64,000 nucleotides of DNA from contig CAUHHV010000006.1 in the NCBI GenBank assembly GCA_959606065.1, positions 29,415-93,414 on the forward strand, in the 5' to 3' direction. The DNA is from an uncultured Collinsella sp. Its GTDB lineage: Bacteria; Actinomycetota; Coriobacteriia; Coriobacteriales; Coriobacteriaceae. Shown piece by piece: positions 53,079-61,824 of this stretch (position 1 is the stretch's first letter; the number at the start of each line of letters is the position of its first letter). The position numbers and the translations under genes are program-made. The notes beneath the pieces were generated by a model. It was not told the origin of the DNA and did not search any database. It saw only the letters and a program-made list of their open reading frames with translations.

Positions 53079-53470
53079 CCCACTCGATGGCGTCGGTTCT
53101 GCCGTCCCGTCATTCCAGTTACACCCAGTTTTCGGCATCGACGCGGAACGCGTGCCGCCGAATGACGCGATGTCGCGTTTCGTCGGCTTCGGGGACAAAA
53201 GTTGGGACAACCTCAAAAAACTTTTTTCAAACTCAGGGCTTTGAGTTTTTATTTTTGTCCCAAGGGGCACGGAGAGCCGCCTTTGGAGGCTCGATATCGC
53301 CGAAAACGCCCGTTTTGAAACTCAACCGCCTTTGAGCCTGCAAGCCACCAGCTTCAACAGTAAGTGAGTCGACGCGGGTGGCTTACGAGCCGTTCACAAA
53401 ACCGCAGGCCACAGGTCTTTGTCAACGATAAGCAAAGTGAATAGTCTCAGGTGGCTTGCCCATGAGTTGG
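53079..53470. repeat. Island 1 left end (B repeat, copy 1, with att-like core)
   Basis: Begins with the core CCCACTCGATGG and runs 392 bases. The same sequence, again 392 bases and roughly 85% identical by eye, starts at 57827. It contains an inverted GGGACAAAA/TTTTTGTCCC pair and no convincing gene. The left neighbour is unrelated to the right-end repeat found at the other junctions, so this is the outer left boundary of the array. Confidence 0.85.
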
Positions 53471-53598
53471 CGTAAGCCTGTTTAGCAAAAGGCTAATCGG
53501 ACACGACAGGCCGCCCGCATGGCGACGGCGTTTCCCGTGCGGGCACAAACAGCCCTGCGTGCCCTGTCGCGCGATATCCCAATGCGACGTTCAGAACC

Positions 53599-53796
53599 CT
53601 ACCCGCCAAGCAGCCACCTCGCGAAATTCAGCACGAGCACGCCCTCCCGGGTATGGGGCTCATGCCTCGTGCGAGTGATGAGAATCTTCGGGAATGCATC
53701 CCCGATGGATAGAATCGGCGCAATCTCCCTCTCGAGCGTCGAATCGGCGCCGATATCGTCGCTCACATACACTCTCCTTCCCGGTTTCGAAACCTG
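53599..53796 (-). pseudogene. C-terminal remnant of a DUF4143 AAA ATPase
   Basis: The readable tail LEREIAPILSIGDAFPKILITRTRHEPHTREGVLVLNFARWLLGG matches the typical end of AAA/DUF4143 ATPases (DAYPK-hydrophobic-RTRHE...GI-hydrophobic-D/N-hydrophobic-A-WLL). The upstream part of the gene is missing or frame-broken. It shows that island 1 once carried such an ATPase. Confidence 0.6.
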
Positions 53797-54434
53797 GAAG
53801 GCAGTATGCGCAAGGATGCGTCGAGGTGCGATCCCAGTCGTACCATGCCAGCAGAGATGTCGAGGCACATTCGTTCATGCTGCAATGCGGGCATCGGAGA
53901 TGAAAAAAAGCCCGTCGGGTAGTCATGGGCGTGCGGGAGCCCGCATCAGTAACCTGCCTCCTCGGTTGTCCCTTCTTTGCATGGTCGTCTACATAAAGGA
54001 GGAACCAGCCATGCAGATCAGCATGCTTGCCCTTCTTGGGTCACGGACCGGGGAGGCGAGGGCCTCCGTCGGGACCGCCCCGAGCAACCGGCATATCCAA
54101 GGAATGACAAGGCTCGATCGCTGTGCTGGTCAGGATGCCGAAGCGGGCCGTCCGCCAATCGGAATGCGGGTCAGGATGCTGCAACGTGATTCCAGCTGCA
54201 GGATACGGCTCCTTTGCGGTTGCCGCAAAACCTGCTGGCAACATTCTTACTATCCGAATGATGTACGCATCCCTTGGGATCGTTTCGCCTGACCAGGGCC
54301 ATCTTCAGCGCCTCATCGGCCAGCTCGGCAGGCGCCTCTTCCACGCGTAATAGCCCTGGCGGGTCACCTACGCAACCAAAGATACAAAAGGGATCGAATG
54401 GCCAGAAAGGATTGTCCTTGCCGACAGGCAATCC
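53797..54434. other. Decayed stretch inside island 1
   Basis: About 640 bases without an intact gene. Short ORFs on both strands have poor codon use and no ribosome-binding site. It may be what is left of genes once between the ATPase and the efflux pair. Confidence 0.5.
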
Positions 54435-54464
54435 TTGACAAACGAGCTTCAGCCTCCTTAAAAT
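54435..54464 (+). promoter_or_regulatory. Strong promoter of the Mef/Msr-like pair
   Basis: A consensus -35 TTGACA (54435-54440) and TAAAAT (54459-54464) with an 18-base spacer. Transcription would begin near 54471, leaving a leader of about 130 bases with a short ORF and hairpins before the pump gene. Confidence 0.7.
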
Positions 54465-54504
54465 TGCGTGGTTTGCCGAACTGAGTCAGCGAAGGAGGGG
54501 TGTC

Positions 54505-54540
54505 GTGGTTGGTCTTTTCCGCACGTGGATGAGCGCCTAA
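54505..54540 (+). CDS. Leader peptide of the efflux operon
   Basis: An 11-residue ORF (GTG start, MVGLFRTWMSA) with an excellent ribosome-binding site AAGGAGG 6 bases upstream. It lies between the promoter and the Mef-like gene and overlaps the first hairpin arm. Macrolide-resistance genes are often induced by ribosome stalling on such leaders. The peptide lacks a clear R/K-x-R/K arrest motif, so the mechanism is unproven. Confidence 0.55.
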   Translation: MVGLFRTWMSA

Positions 54541-54580
54541 AAAGCGGCGCTGTTATGGCGTCGCGCTGTTTTGCACGCCA
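54532..54580 (+). promoter_or_regulatory. Attenuator-like alternative hairpins
   Basis: AGCGCC (54532-54537, end of the leader ORF) can pair with GGCGCT (54546-54551). A competing stem AGCG-GCGC with GCGT-(CG)-CGCT (54543-54567) is followed by TTTT and looks like a terminator. TGGCGT/ACGCCA (54556-54561, 54575-54580) gives a third alternative. Ribosome stalling on the leader would favour one structure over another. Confidence 0.4.
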
Positions 54581-54600
54581 TTCCACGATTGGACATAACC

Positions 54601-55887
54601 ATGATGTTTGAAACCTCTCGGCGCAGGTCTGTTTCGCTGTGCCATTCATGGCAATTTAAGATTTGTTTCGTATGGGGCGGGGAGCTCGTGTCGACATTGA
54701 CGAGCTCGATTCTCCAAATGGGTCTCATTTGGCATATCGCCCTCACGACAGGATCATCTTCCCTCCTCTCCCTGGCATCGTTAGCAGGCTTTCTGCCGAT
54801 TGCTTTGTTCGGAGTCCTTGCGGGCGCCGTTGTCGACAGACTGCCTTTGAAGCGTGTTCTCATCGGCGCCGACCTCTTCGTTGCCGCGGTGGGCGCCGCC
54901 TTGGCGATTGCCTCGTTGGCCGGCAGCTTACCTGCGTGGTCAATACTCATCGCCCTGTTTCTCCGCGCAGCTGGCACTTCGTTCTACACGCCGGCCTCCC
55001 AATCCCTCACGCCCCATCTCGCCCCGCCAGAGCATCTCGTTCGCCTATCGGGAGTGATGCAAGCGATTCAGTCCGCCGGATACATTCTTGGCGCCGCGCT
55101 CGCGGCAGTGATTTATCCTGTGGCGGGCATTACCGCCATGATTGCCCTCGACGTGCTGGGGGCGCTTTTCGCTTCTCTAGCTGTCCTCGCCGCTCAGATA
55201 GACGCAGGAGGACTCGACGAAGCCGACCGCAGCTCGTCCTTTTCCAATAAAGTTCGAGAACTTTTCTCTGAGATTTCGGACGGCTACAAGCTGATCAGGG
55301 GATACAGGGGGCTGTTCGCCATTCTTTGGTGCGGGTTCGTCTTCGCTTTCGCGTTCTCCCCACTCGCGGCATTGTTCCCAATAATGACCTTGGGACATTT
55401 TGGCGGTAGCACGGGGGATGCTGCTTTGGTGGAGGTCCTTTTCTCCGCAGGCATGCTGGCTGGGTCCGGCATTTTGGCGGCCACGGGAGGGTTCCGCAAT
55501 AGGTCGCTCACCATGGTCGCCGCAATCGCCGGCTTCGGCGTCGTCGCAATCGCATCCGGATTGCTCGGCCCGTCGCTGTTCGCCGCTTTCCTACCGGCGA
55601 GCTTTCTTATGGGCGCATGCTCCCCGCTGTACGCAGGAACCCAGACTGCCCTTATGCAGGAGCAGATACCTCCTGAGTACCTAGGCCGCGTTTTTGGTCT
55701 CTATGGAACCATTATGGCGTGGGCCATGCCCATGGGCCTCGCAGCCCCCTCCGTTTTTGCGCACCTGCTCGGAGCTCCGTTGTGGTCCGTCGGTTCTGGA
55801 GCGACCATGACACTGCTTGCGTTGGCGATGCTTCTCGCTCCAAGCGTCCGAAACGTGGGGAAAAAAGATTCCGGGCAGATTCAATAG
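54601..55887 (+). CDS. Mef-like MFS efflux pump
   Basis: A 428-aa protein with twelve predicted membrane helices. It follows Mef(A)/Mef(E) closely in motif order: WGGELVSTLTSSILQMGLIWHI, SLASLAGFLPIALFGVLAGAVVDR, LIGADL..., FLRAAGTSFYTPASQSLTPHLAP, and PLYAGTQTALMQEQIPPEYLGRVFGLYGTIMAWAMPMGL. Mef pumps export 14- and 15-membered macrolides together with the ABC-F protein Msr(D). An Msr-like gene follows 259 bases later. Start taken at ATG 54601 by alignment of the WxF/W N-terminus; no strong ribosome-binding site is seen. Macrolide export is an inference. Confidence 0.85.
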   Translation: MMFETSRRRSVSLCHSWQFKICFVWGGELVSTLTSSILQMGLIWHIALTTGSSSLLSLASLAGFLPIALFGVLAGAVVDRLPLKRVLIGADLFVAAVGAALAIASLAGSLPAWSILIALFLRAAGTSFYTPASQSLTPHLAPPEHLVRLSGVMQAIQSAGYILGAALAAVIYPVAGITAMIALDVLGALFASLAVLAAQIDAGGLDEADRSSSFSNKVRELFSEISDGYKLIRGYRGLFAILWCGFVFAFAFSPLAALFPIMTLGHFGGSTGDAALVEVLFSAGMLAGSGILAATGGFRNRSLTMVAAIAGFGVVAIASGLLGPSLFAAFLPASFLMGACSPLYAGTQTALMQEQIPPEYLGRVFGLYGTIMAWAMPMGLAAPSVFAHLLGAPLWSVGSGATMTLLALAMLLAPSVRNVGKKDSGQIQ

Positions 55888-56146
55888 CCCAAGCATTCGA
55901 AAAAGAGGCGGCAGCCATCGGTTCGCGCGTCAGCCTTCAAGCCCTTGCGACGACGAGGTATTGCGCCGACATCCCACATCGCGCTCCTTATTCGCCGCCA
56001 ACTATCATTTTCGGATTTGCCGGCTTGCGCAAGGCCAAAACGCTCACGCCGGCAATCGGGCAAAGGCGAAAAATCGACGTGAGCGATTCTTTATTGGCAT
56101 GGCTGCGCTTCCAGAAAACGACAATACACAAAAGGTGGTTCAACTT

Positions 56147-57616
56147 ATGGAACTCATAGTCAAAGCTAAAGACATCTTTTTGGAATATGCCGGCCGCGAT
56201 ATTCTGGACATCGAAGAATTGGAAATCTACCCCTACGATCGCATCGGCTTGGTAGGAGACAACGGTGCAGGCAAAACCAGCCTGCTAAAAATCCTGAGCG
56301 GCAATCTAACCATTGCGGACGCCGACGTCAGGCGCTTCGGCAGCATTGCCCTCATCGGCCAGCTCGACGAACTCGACCTTGATGCGGCTCAGGACAACGG
56401 CGAGATGCTCTCCCGTCTCAACGTCGCCGAAGTGGCGCAGGAGACGATGAGCGGCGGGGAGGAAACACGCGCCAAGATTGCCTCTGCGCTCTCCCAGCAT
56501 GCAAGCGCGATCTTCGCCGACGAGCCTACGAGCCACCTCGACCAAGACGGCATCCGCCTTCTCGTCGGACAGCTCAAGGCATTTGATGGGGCCCTGCTCA
56601 TCGTGAGCCATGACCGTCATTTTCTCGACCAGGTGGTAGACAAGATCTGGGAGCTCAAAGACGGCGGTATTTCCGAATTCTGGGGTGACTACTCCGACTA
56701 TCTGCGACAGAAAGAAGAAGAGCGCAAAGCTCAGGCGACTCGATACGAAGAGGCGATGCGCGAGCGCGATCGCCTCGAAGCCGCCATCGAAAAACAGCGG
56801 AAAAAAGCACGGCAGGTCGACGCCAAGCGGAAGGGTGCGAAAAAAAGCAACGAGTATGCAGGTCGCTTGGGGCATCAGAAAACAACCGGCACCAAGCAGA
56901 AGAAAATGCATCAGGCAGCTAAGAACATGGAGAAGCGCCTCGAAGCGCTCGAAGGGATCGAGGCCCCAGATAGCATTCGCGCCGTGCGCTTCCGCCAGAG
57001 CAAGGCCCTGGAACTGCACAGCAAATTTCCCATCTCGGCAGATGATTTCAGCTTGAGCTTCGGCAACTGCGTGCTCTATGACCACGCGAAATTCGAGATA
57101 CCGCTCGGTGCCAAAGTGGCCATCACCGGTGGCAACGGCACAGGAAAGACCAGCCTGCTGAAGGCAATCGTTCGACGCGCCGACGGTATCAACATCTCTC
57201 CCAAAGCAGAGATCGGCTACTTCGAACAGACAGGTTACAAGTTCGACGCCCGCCAGTCTGTGATCTCGTTCATGCAGAATGGTTGCGAGTACAGCATGAC
57301 CGAAATTCGAGGCATCCTCGCCTCTATGGGAATCGGACCGCGCGACCTGACAAAGGACGTTGGCGTTCTCTCGGGAGGCGAAGTCATCAAGCTGCTACTC
57401 GCGAAGATGCTGCTGGGCAGATACAACATCTTGCTCATGGACGAGCCTGGAAATTACCTGGACATCAAGAGCGCCGAAGCCCTCGAGCAGATGATGAGCG
57501 CCTATGCCGGAACGATAGTGTTCGTCTCCCACGATAAGAGGCTGGTCGAGAACGTCGCAGACATTGTCTACGAAATAAAGGACACCAAGCTAGTCAAAAT
57601 CTTTCAGCGCGAATAG
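56147..57616 (+). CDS. ABC-F protein, Msr(D)-like ribosome protection factor
   Basis: A 489-aa protein with two ABC domains and no membrane helices. It starts MELIVKAKDIFLEYAGRDILD, has GLVGDNGAGKTSLL, TMSGGEETRAKIASAL, ADEPTSHLDQDG and SHDRHFLD in the first half. A charged interdomain linker follows (residues about 215-290), then TGGNGTGKTSLL and VLSGGEVIKLLLAKMLLGRYNILLMDEP in the second. This order and wording follow Msr(D) of the mef-msr operon. Such proteins displace macrolides from the ribosome. AAAGGTGG precedes the ATG. Resistance is inferred, not shown. Confidence 0.88.
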   Translation: MELIVKAKDIFLEYAGRDILDIEELEIYPYDRIGLVGDNGAGKTSLLKILSGNLTIADADVRRFGSIALIGQLDELDLDAAQDNGEMLSRLNVAEVAQETMSGGEETRAKIASALSQHASAIFADEPTSHLDQDGIRLLVGQLKAFDGALLIVSHDRHFLDQVVDKIWELKDGGISEFWGDYSDYLRQKEEERKAQATRYEEAMRERDRLEAAIEKQRKKARQVDAKRKGAKKSNEYAGRLGHQKTTGTKQKKMHQAAKNMEKRLEALEGIEAPDSIRAVRFRQSKALELHSKFPISADDFSLSFGNCVLYDHAKFEIPLGAKVAITGGNGTGKTSLLKAIVRRADGINISPKAEIGYFEQTGYKFDARQSVISFMQNGCEYSMTEIRGILASMGIGPRDLTKDVGVLSGGEVIKLLLAKMLLGRYNILLMDEPGNYLDIKSAEALEQMMSAYAGTIVFVSHDKRLVENVADIVYEIKDTKLVKIFQRE

Positions 57617-57654
57617 CCCTAAATGAGCAGGAAATAATCCCCGAACGGAGACAA

Positions 57655-57826
57655 GGGAGTAAAACGGCAAAGAAAGAGCCTCCGTCCCAACGCAGGGAAC
57701 GGAGGCTCTTTAATCGCTTTTACTCATCTCCGTCGCTGGTGGCTTTGTCATGACTCTCGTACGAAACGAAACTCAGCGGCATAGTGCGGCACTCAAAATC
57801 GCAGGTCAGAACCCTGTCGTCCTACT
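57655..57826. repeat. Island 1 right end (A repeat, copy 1)
   Basis: A 172-base unit beginning GGGAGTAAAA and ending CCTACT at the junction core. The same sequence, roughly 85-88% identical by eye, ends island 2 at 63568-63738. It carries GGGAGTAAA-type direct or inverted repeats that could be integrase arm sites, and a terminator hairpin. Confidence 0.85.
57675..57712. terminator. Terminator downstream of the ABC-F gene
   Basis: AGAGCCTCCGT (57675-57685) and ACGGAGGCTCT (57699-57709) form a perfect 11-bp stem followed by TT on the plus strand and TTTCTTT on the minus strand. It is part of the A repeat; the copy in A2 (about 63590-63618) is less perfect. Confidence 0.8.
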
Positions 57827-58218
57827 CCCACTCGATGGCGTCGATTCTGCCGTCCCGTCACTCCAGTTGCACCCAGTTTTCGGTGCCGTCTCGAGCCAAG
57901 TGCCGCCAGGTGACACCATGTCGTGCTTCGTCAGCTTCGGGGACAAAAGCTGGGACAGCCTCAAATACTTTTTTCAAACTCAGGACTTTGATTTTTTGTT
58001 TTTGTCCCAAAGAGCGCAGCGGGGCGCCTTAGGAGGCTCGATAGCGCTGAAAACGCCCGTTTTGAAACTCAACCGCCCTTTAACCCGCAAGCCGCCAGCT
58101 GCAATCGTAGGTGAATTAACGCAGGTGGCTTGCGCGACATTCGCAAAACCCCAGGTCGCAGGGCTTCGCCATCGGCGGGAAAGGTGAGTAGTCTCGGGTG
58201 GCTTGCTTATAAGTTAGT
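57827..58218. repeat. Island 2 left end (B repeat, copy 2) with junction core
   Basis: Starts at CCCACTCGATGG directly after the A repeat, so islands 1 and 2 are joined head to tail at TACTCCCACTCGA (57824-57836). It has the same length (392 bases) as the copy at 53079. Minus-strand reading across the core gives AIEWE-stop, like the C-terminus of GMP synthases. Confidence 0.85.
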
Positions 58219-58478
58219 GAAATCCTGAAACGTGACAAGACTTATTACACGAATGATGTCGCCAGCTTCGGGATTGCCTCGTCGTCATAATATCCTTTGA
58301 GCTAACGAGGATGCCAGCTACGGGGTTGTCGATTTTCTGATGCATTAATAACCAGGCAAAGTCGGATAATCATATGAGCGGAGAGCACAAAAAGATAGCA
58401 GCTCATTAAGACAAATATCCTTGGCAGAATGCACTCCGGTGACTAGGATGACGACAGATGAACGAGGAGGACAGAACG

Positions 58479-59993
58479 ATGCCATTACTCAGCGAGCGGT
58501 CGCTCGAATCTATTGCAAAGATGTTCGTGGGCGACGAAGGAGAGCTGTTCCACTACTTGTCGGGCCCTCAAATAGTGACATTCTTCAATGACCATTTTGA
58601 CTTCCGGGACATCTACCAAGGTGGCAACGCTCCTACCAGATGGAGATACGCCGCCGGAAAGATAGCCAGTGTTGCGTCGAGCGGCCGTCTCGATCGTTTT
58701 TTCTCAATCGTTCTTGGATTCAAGTATATGGTCAGTACTTTTGGCTGCGATGAAATCGAAGCCCGAGAAAGGGCGGACAAAGCGAAGAAACGGTTCAACC
58801 AAGTACTAATCTCCGACGAGCTTGAGATAGTCGGAACAGACGGCGAGATGAAGCTTGTGGTGATTGATTCGGATCTAATCCCGATCGGGAAAGGCGGCTT
58901 TGCCGAAGCGTTCAGGCAAAAGTCAACAGGCAGAGTCCTGAAAAAGCTCATGCCCGAAGTAGCCCTTGATGCAAGAAACCGCCATCGCTTCAAGCGCGAA
59001 TACGAGATAATGAATGATCTTTCGGAGCTGCCAGGGGTTCTCCGTGTCTTTGATTTCGACGAGAGCAATTGCTCCTACACGATGGAGGCCGGCGAGACCA
59101 CGCTACTAGAGTTCATGGACAATCCTCTATCCGAGCAAGTCAAGATGTCCATAATCGAGCAGATAGTTGGCACCATGGCTGCCATTCACTCGCGCGGATA
59201 CATTCACCGAGATCTAAGCCCCACGAATATTTTTCTACTGAGCGGCCAACTGAAGATTGCCGATTTCGGGCTTGGAAAGAACTTGAACACACTTTCATCC
59301 TACCAAACCACCAACACAAACAATTATGGACAGTGGTTCTACTGTTCACCTGAACAGCTTGTCTATCTAAAAGATGGGGACAAAAGGAGCGATGTCTTTT
59401 CCTTGGGCAGGATTATCAACTTCGTGCTCGCCGGACATCCGACAAAAACGAATCATCGTCTTCGACCGCTGGTAGAAAAAGCAACCGCAGACGATCCGTC
59501 GAAAAGATACCAGGATGCGGCAGAGTTTTTGAGCGCGATAAAGCGAAGGTTGTCTTCGATAGCAGATGCGGACCGGGAAACGAAACTTGCGGAAAAGGCA
59601 GCACGGGGAATCCTCGACGGAGAGGTTGCCGAATGGATTCTCGAAATGACCGATGAGCAGCTGTGCTCACGGGTAGCGTCAAACCCCGCGTTCGCTAAAA
59701 CGGTTGTCAAATTTACGGAAATCGACAACGGCAATGCGGCCTTTGTCATGGATGCTATCGACCAGAGCATGACGCAAGTCTGCAAGACATGGGAAGACCA
59801 CGATCCATTTGCCGACATCGCAAAGTCGATTGTTTTAAGCAAGGCGCCATACGACATCAAGGAGCGTGCCTGCCAAACGCTTTCATATGTAGCATGGCAA
59901 ATCAACCGTTTCCATGCCCAGCATCTGATTGAGGATATTATCACCAGCGGAATAGACCCGATGCTGGAAGACCTTCTCAACGACTCCGTGTAG
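58479..59993 (+). CDS. Ser/Thr protein kinase with N-terminal defence-type domain
   Basis: A 504-aa protein. Residues 1-125 form a helical module (SLESIAKMFVG...IVTFFNDHF...APTRWRYAAGKIASVASSG) resembling the N-terminal domains of AbiJ-like and other abortive-infection proteins. Residues 130-370 are a eukaryotic-type kinase: glycine loop IGKGGFAEAF, lysine in RVLKKL, HRDLSPTN, and DFGLGK. The last 130 residues are helical. It is cytoplasmic, with no PASTA or membrane helix. AGGAGG supports the start at 58479; an ATG at 58458 is the alternative. A phage-defence role is inferred from architecture and island location. Confidence 0.8.
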   Translation: MPLLSERSLESIAKMFVGDEGELFHYLSGPQIVTFFNDHFDFRDIYQGGNAPTRWRYAAGKIASVASSGRLDRFFSIVLGFKYMVSTFGCDEIEARERADKAKKRFNQVLISDELEIVGTDGEMKLVVIDSDLIPIGKGGFAEAFRQKSTGRVLKKLMPEVALDARNRHRFKREYEIMNDLSELPGVLRVFDFDESNCSYTMEAGETTLLEFMDNPLSEQVKMSIIEQIVGTMAAIHSRGYIHRDLSPTNIFLLSGQLKIADFGLGKNLNTLSSYQTTNTNNYGQWFYCSPEQLVYLKDGDKRSDVFSLGRIINFVLAGHPTKTNHRLRPLVEKATADDPSKRYQDAAEFLSAIKRRLSSIADADRETKLAEKAARGILDGEVAEWILEMTDEQLCSRVASNPAFAKTVVKFTEIDNGNAAFVMDAIDQSMTQVCKTWEDHDPFADIAKSIVLSKAPYDIKERACQTLSYVAWQINRFHAQHLIEDIITSGIDPMLEDLLNDSV

Positions 59994-60513
59994 ATTCATT
60001 AATGCAGCGCAGGCCTGCGTTCGTCTAGGGAAAACGATACGATAGACGGCATCTTGGTTGCACCCTAGGCCGTTCACCCTTCCGCTCGCTCCCATATAGT
60101 TCGATTTCGATAAGCTGAGTCCCAACCGATGGGTGCCATTTATCCGGGTGCACCTGGGGCAACGGGCCGGTAGGCCTGCGCAAGGTCGCTCGCAGAACGC
60201 GCAACATCAAACACGACAGAAGAGGCGAACGACAGATGCCGGACTCCGGACGACAGCACCGCGGAAGACGAGCATTCCGACCACAATCGAACGAATCTCG
60301 GTCCTAGGCAGGCGCCCGCACGGGCGCCTTTTACTTTTCAGGGACTTAGCCGCGAGCTAATCGGAGACCATAGAGCACTTCAAAACGGTTCAGAACGATA
60401 ATCAACAAAACCGCAGGTAGAATATGCTGTTTTAAAAATCGTCTCTTACACTCCGCAACGCTCGGAAGCGCTCCGTTCAGGATTGTTCGTAACCCCCCGA
60501 CCGTCCAAACAAA
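59994..60513. other. Region after the kinase gene, no recognised gene
   Basis: About 520 bases. It holds a perfect rho-independent hairpin (AGGCGCCCG with CGGGCGCCT, 60310-60329, then TTTTACTTTT), a CAAAACCGCAGG motif (60406-60417) and several short ORFs without ribosome-binding sites. I do not recognise any product. Confidence 0.5.
60310..60335 (+). terminator. Intrinsic terminator
   Basis: AGGCGCCCG and CGGGCGCCT form a 9-bp stem with a 2-base loop, followed by TTTTACTTTT on the plus strand. It may end the kinase transcript or an unrecognised small RNA. Confidence 0.75.
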
Positions 60514-60543
60514 GAGGCGCAGTCCAAACTTGACCTGCGCCTC
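60514..60543 (-). terminator. Terminator of the phage lysis cassette
   Basis: GAGGCGCAG and CTGCGCCTC form a 9-bp stem with a 12-base loop. On the minus strand it is followed by TTTGTTT. It lies downstream of the lysis genes, which all run on the minus strand. Confidence 0.75.
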
Positions 60544-60556
60544 TCATCAAAAAGTA

Positions 60557-60678
60557 TTATTTGTTGTATATCAATCCAAGCATCCAAGGGATTGGCATGA
60601 GAACGGCCGCCGCCAGCAACACAGGGATGCAAGCCACGATTGCCGGCCCTCCGCCAGCTCCTCGCGAAACCGCCTCAC
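60557..60678 (-). pseudogene. Small membrane protein, frame-broken
   Basis: GTG at 60678 overlaps the endolysin stop. Its frame reads MRRFREELAEGR; a one-base shift then gives PAIVACIPVLLAAAVLMPIPWMLGLIYNK, a clean membrane helix ending at a stop. The two halves look like one small phage membrane protein with a frameshift. Confidence 0.4.
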
Positions 60679-61492
60679 GAGAGCATCTGGCTCACACAGC
60701 GCTGCACGGCGGCGTAGTTGGAGCCCAACCGTCGCTTGCGCTCCTCGCCGTTGCCGTAGTCGCCGTTGATGACGGTGCGTGCCAGCGCGTCGATGTCGAC
60801 CTCGCCACTGCCGGACGAAGAAGAACCGCCGGAACCACCGCCGAGAGAATCCGGTTCACCTCGGCCTGCACCTCGAAGTAGCGCGAGCCCAGGGCCCGTT
60901 TACGCGCCTCGCCGTTGCCGAACTCCTCGTTGATGACGCGCCACGCCAGGCTCGCCACGTCACCCGAGGGCGCAGAGCCGCCACTGCCGGAAGACCCCGC
61001 AGCCACGGTGTCCGAAGACCCGGCGCCTCGGCAGATGCGCGGGCGCAGGGCCGCCCTGCGCCCGGCGGCGATGTAGGGCGCGGGGCAGATCTTGTCGGTC
61101 ACGTCGTAGCGGCGGATGACGCCGCCCTCGGAGATGCCGTAGCGCTTCATGAGGGTCTGCACGAGCCAGGCGAGCTTGCCCGCCTCGACCTCGCTGTAGT
61201 CCTCGCTAGCGCTCACGGCCTCGATGCCGACGCTGCGGCAGTTCATGAGCCAGTTGCCGGCGTGCCAGGCGGTGTCGCCCTCGGCCACGCTCTGGTAGAT
61301 CTCGTCGGTGATGTCGCCCACGAAGTAGCGGGCGGACGACCCCTGCCGCTCGTTGTGCGAGAAGTAGATCGCGTTGTTGCGGGCCGACGCCAGAGTCGCC
61401 GTGTAGTGGATCACGATGCGGTCGATGGCGTGCGAGCGCCTGCGCGTCATGCGGTCGCTGCCGCACTGCTTGAACAGGATGCTATGCCCCAT
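60675..61492 (-). pseudogene. Phage endolysin: amidase with two CW_7-like repeats, frameshifted
   Basis: Starts MGHSILFKQCGSDRMTRRRS. The amidase_2 domain reads IDRIVIHYTAT, YFVGDITDEIYQ and DTAWHAGNW, with zinc histidines. A first cell-wall-binding repeat (LAWRVINEEFGNGEARKRALGSRYFEVQAEVNRIL) resembles the CW_7 (Cpl-7) family. The second (LARTVINGDYGNGEERKRRLGSNYAAVQRCVSQML) is in another frame: one base appears to be missing near 60843, in the GGC-rich linker. Either the gene is inactive or shortened, or this is a sequencing error. It cleaves the peptidoglycan amide bond. Confidence 0.75.
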
Positions 61493-61619
61493 TGGCGCTG
61501 ACCTCCTTGAATCCCGCGTCCTCGCCCTCCTCGGGCTTGAAGTCGCTGGGCGTGTCGGGCTCGCAGCCGGGCTCGCGCAACTCCTCCCAGCGCTCCTCCT
61601 CGCTTGCGTACTCACTCAT
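61482..61619 (-). CDS. Small acidic protein of the lysis cassette
   Basis: 45 aa, MSEYASEEERWEELREPGCE..., with 14 glutamates. It overlaps the holin stop (8 bases) and the endolysin start (11 bases), so all three are coupled. Function is unknown. Confidence 0.6.
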   Translation of the reverse strand: MSEYASEEERWEELREPGCEPDTPSDFKPEEGEDAGFKEVSANGA

Positions 61620-61824
61620 AGGAATCGCCCGCCTTTCCCAGCTCGGCAATAACGGGCGAGAGCACGGCCATCACCATGGCCACGCACAGCGCGCGCCGCG
61701 TGGGGTCGAGCACGGCCACGCCCATGAGCAGGTCGACGTTGGCCACTACGACGCCCAGGACGCCCTGGACGACCGTGCGCATAAAGCGCCACTGCCGCTC
61801 GTTGCTCGTCAGAAAACGGTTCAT
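61612..61824 (-). CDS. Phage holin
   Basis: A 70-aa protein with two hydrophobic segments (TVVQGVLGVVVANVDLLMGVAVL and ALCVAMVMAVLSPVIAEL) and a basic N-terminus (MNRFLTSNERQWRFMR), the size and layout of class II holins. It forms the membrane lesion that lets the endolysin reach the wall. It overlaps the upstream and downstream genes by a few bases. Confidence 0.75.
   Translation of the reverse strand: MNRFLTSNERQWRFMRTVVQGVLGVVVANVDLLMGVAVLDPTRRALCVAMVMAVLSPVIAELGKAGDSYE

Noticed and set aside
53519..54292. 257-codon plus-strand frame in island 1
   Set aside because: It runs opposite the DUF4143 remnant and has no ribosome-binding site or recognisable fold.
60133..60360. 75-codon frame before the hairpin at 60310
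   Set aside because: It runs through the terminator and has arginine-rich low-complexity composition with no start signal.
60779..61501. 240-codon plus-strand frame opposite the endolysin
   Set aside because: Antisense shadow; the minus strand carries the amidase motifs.
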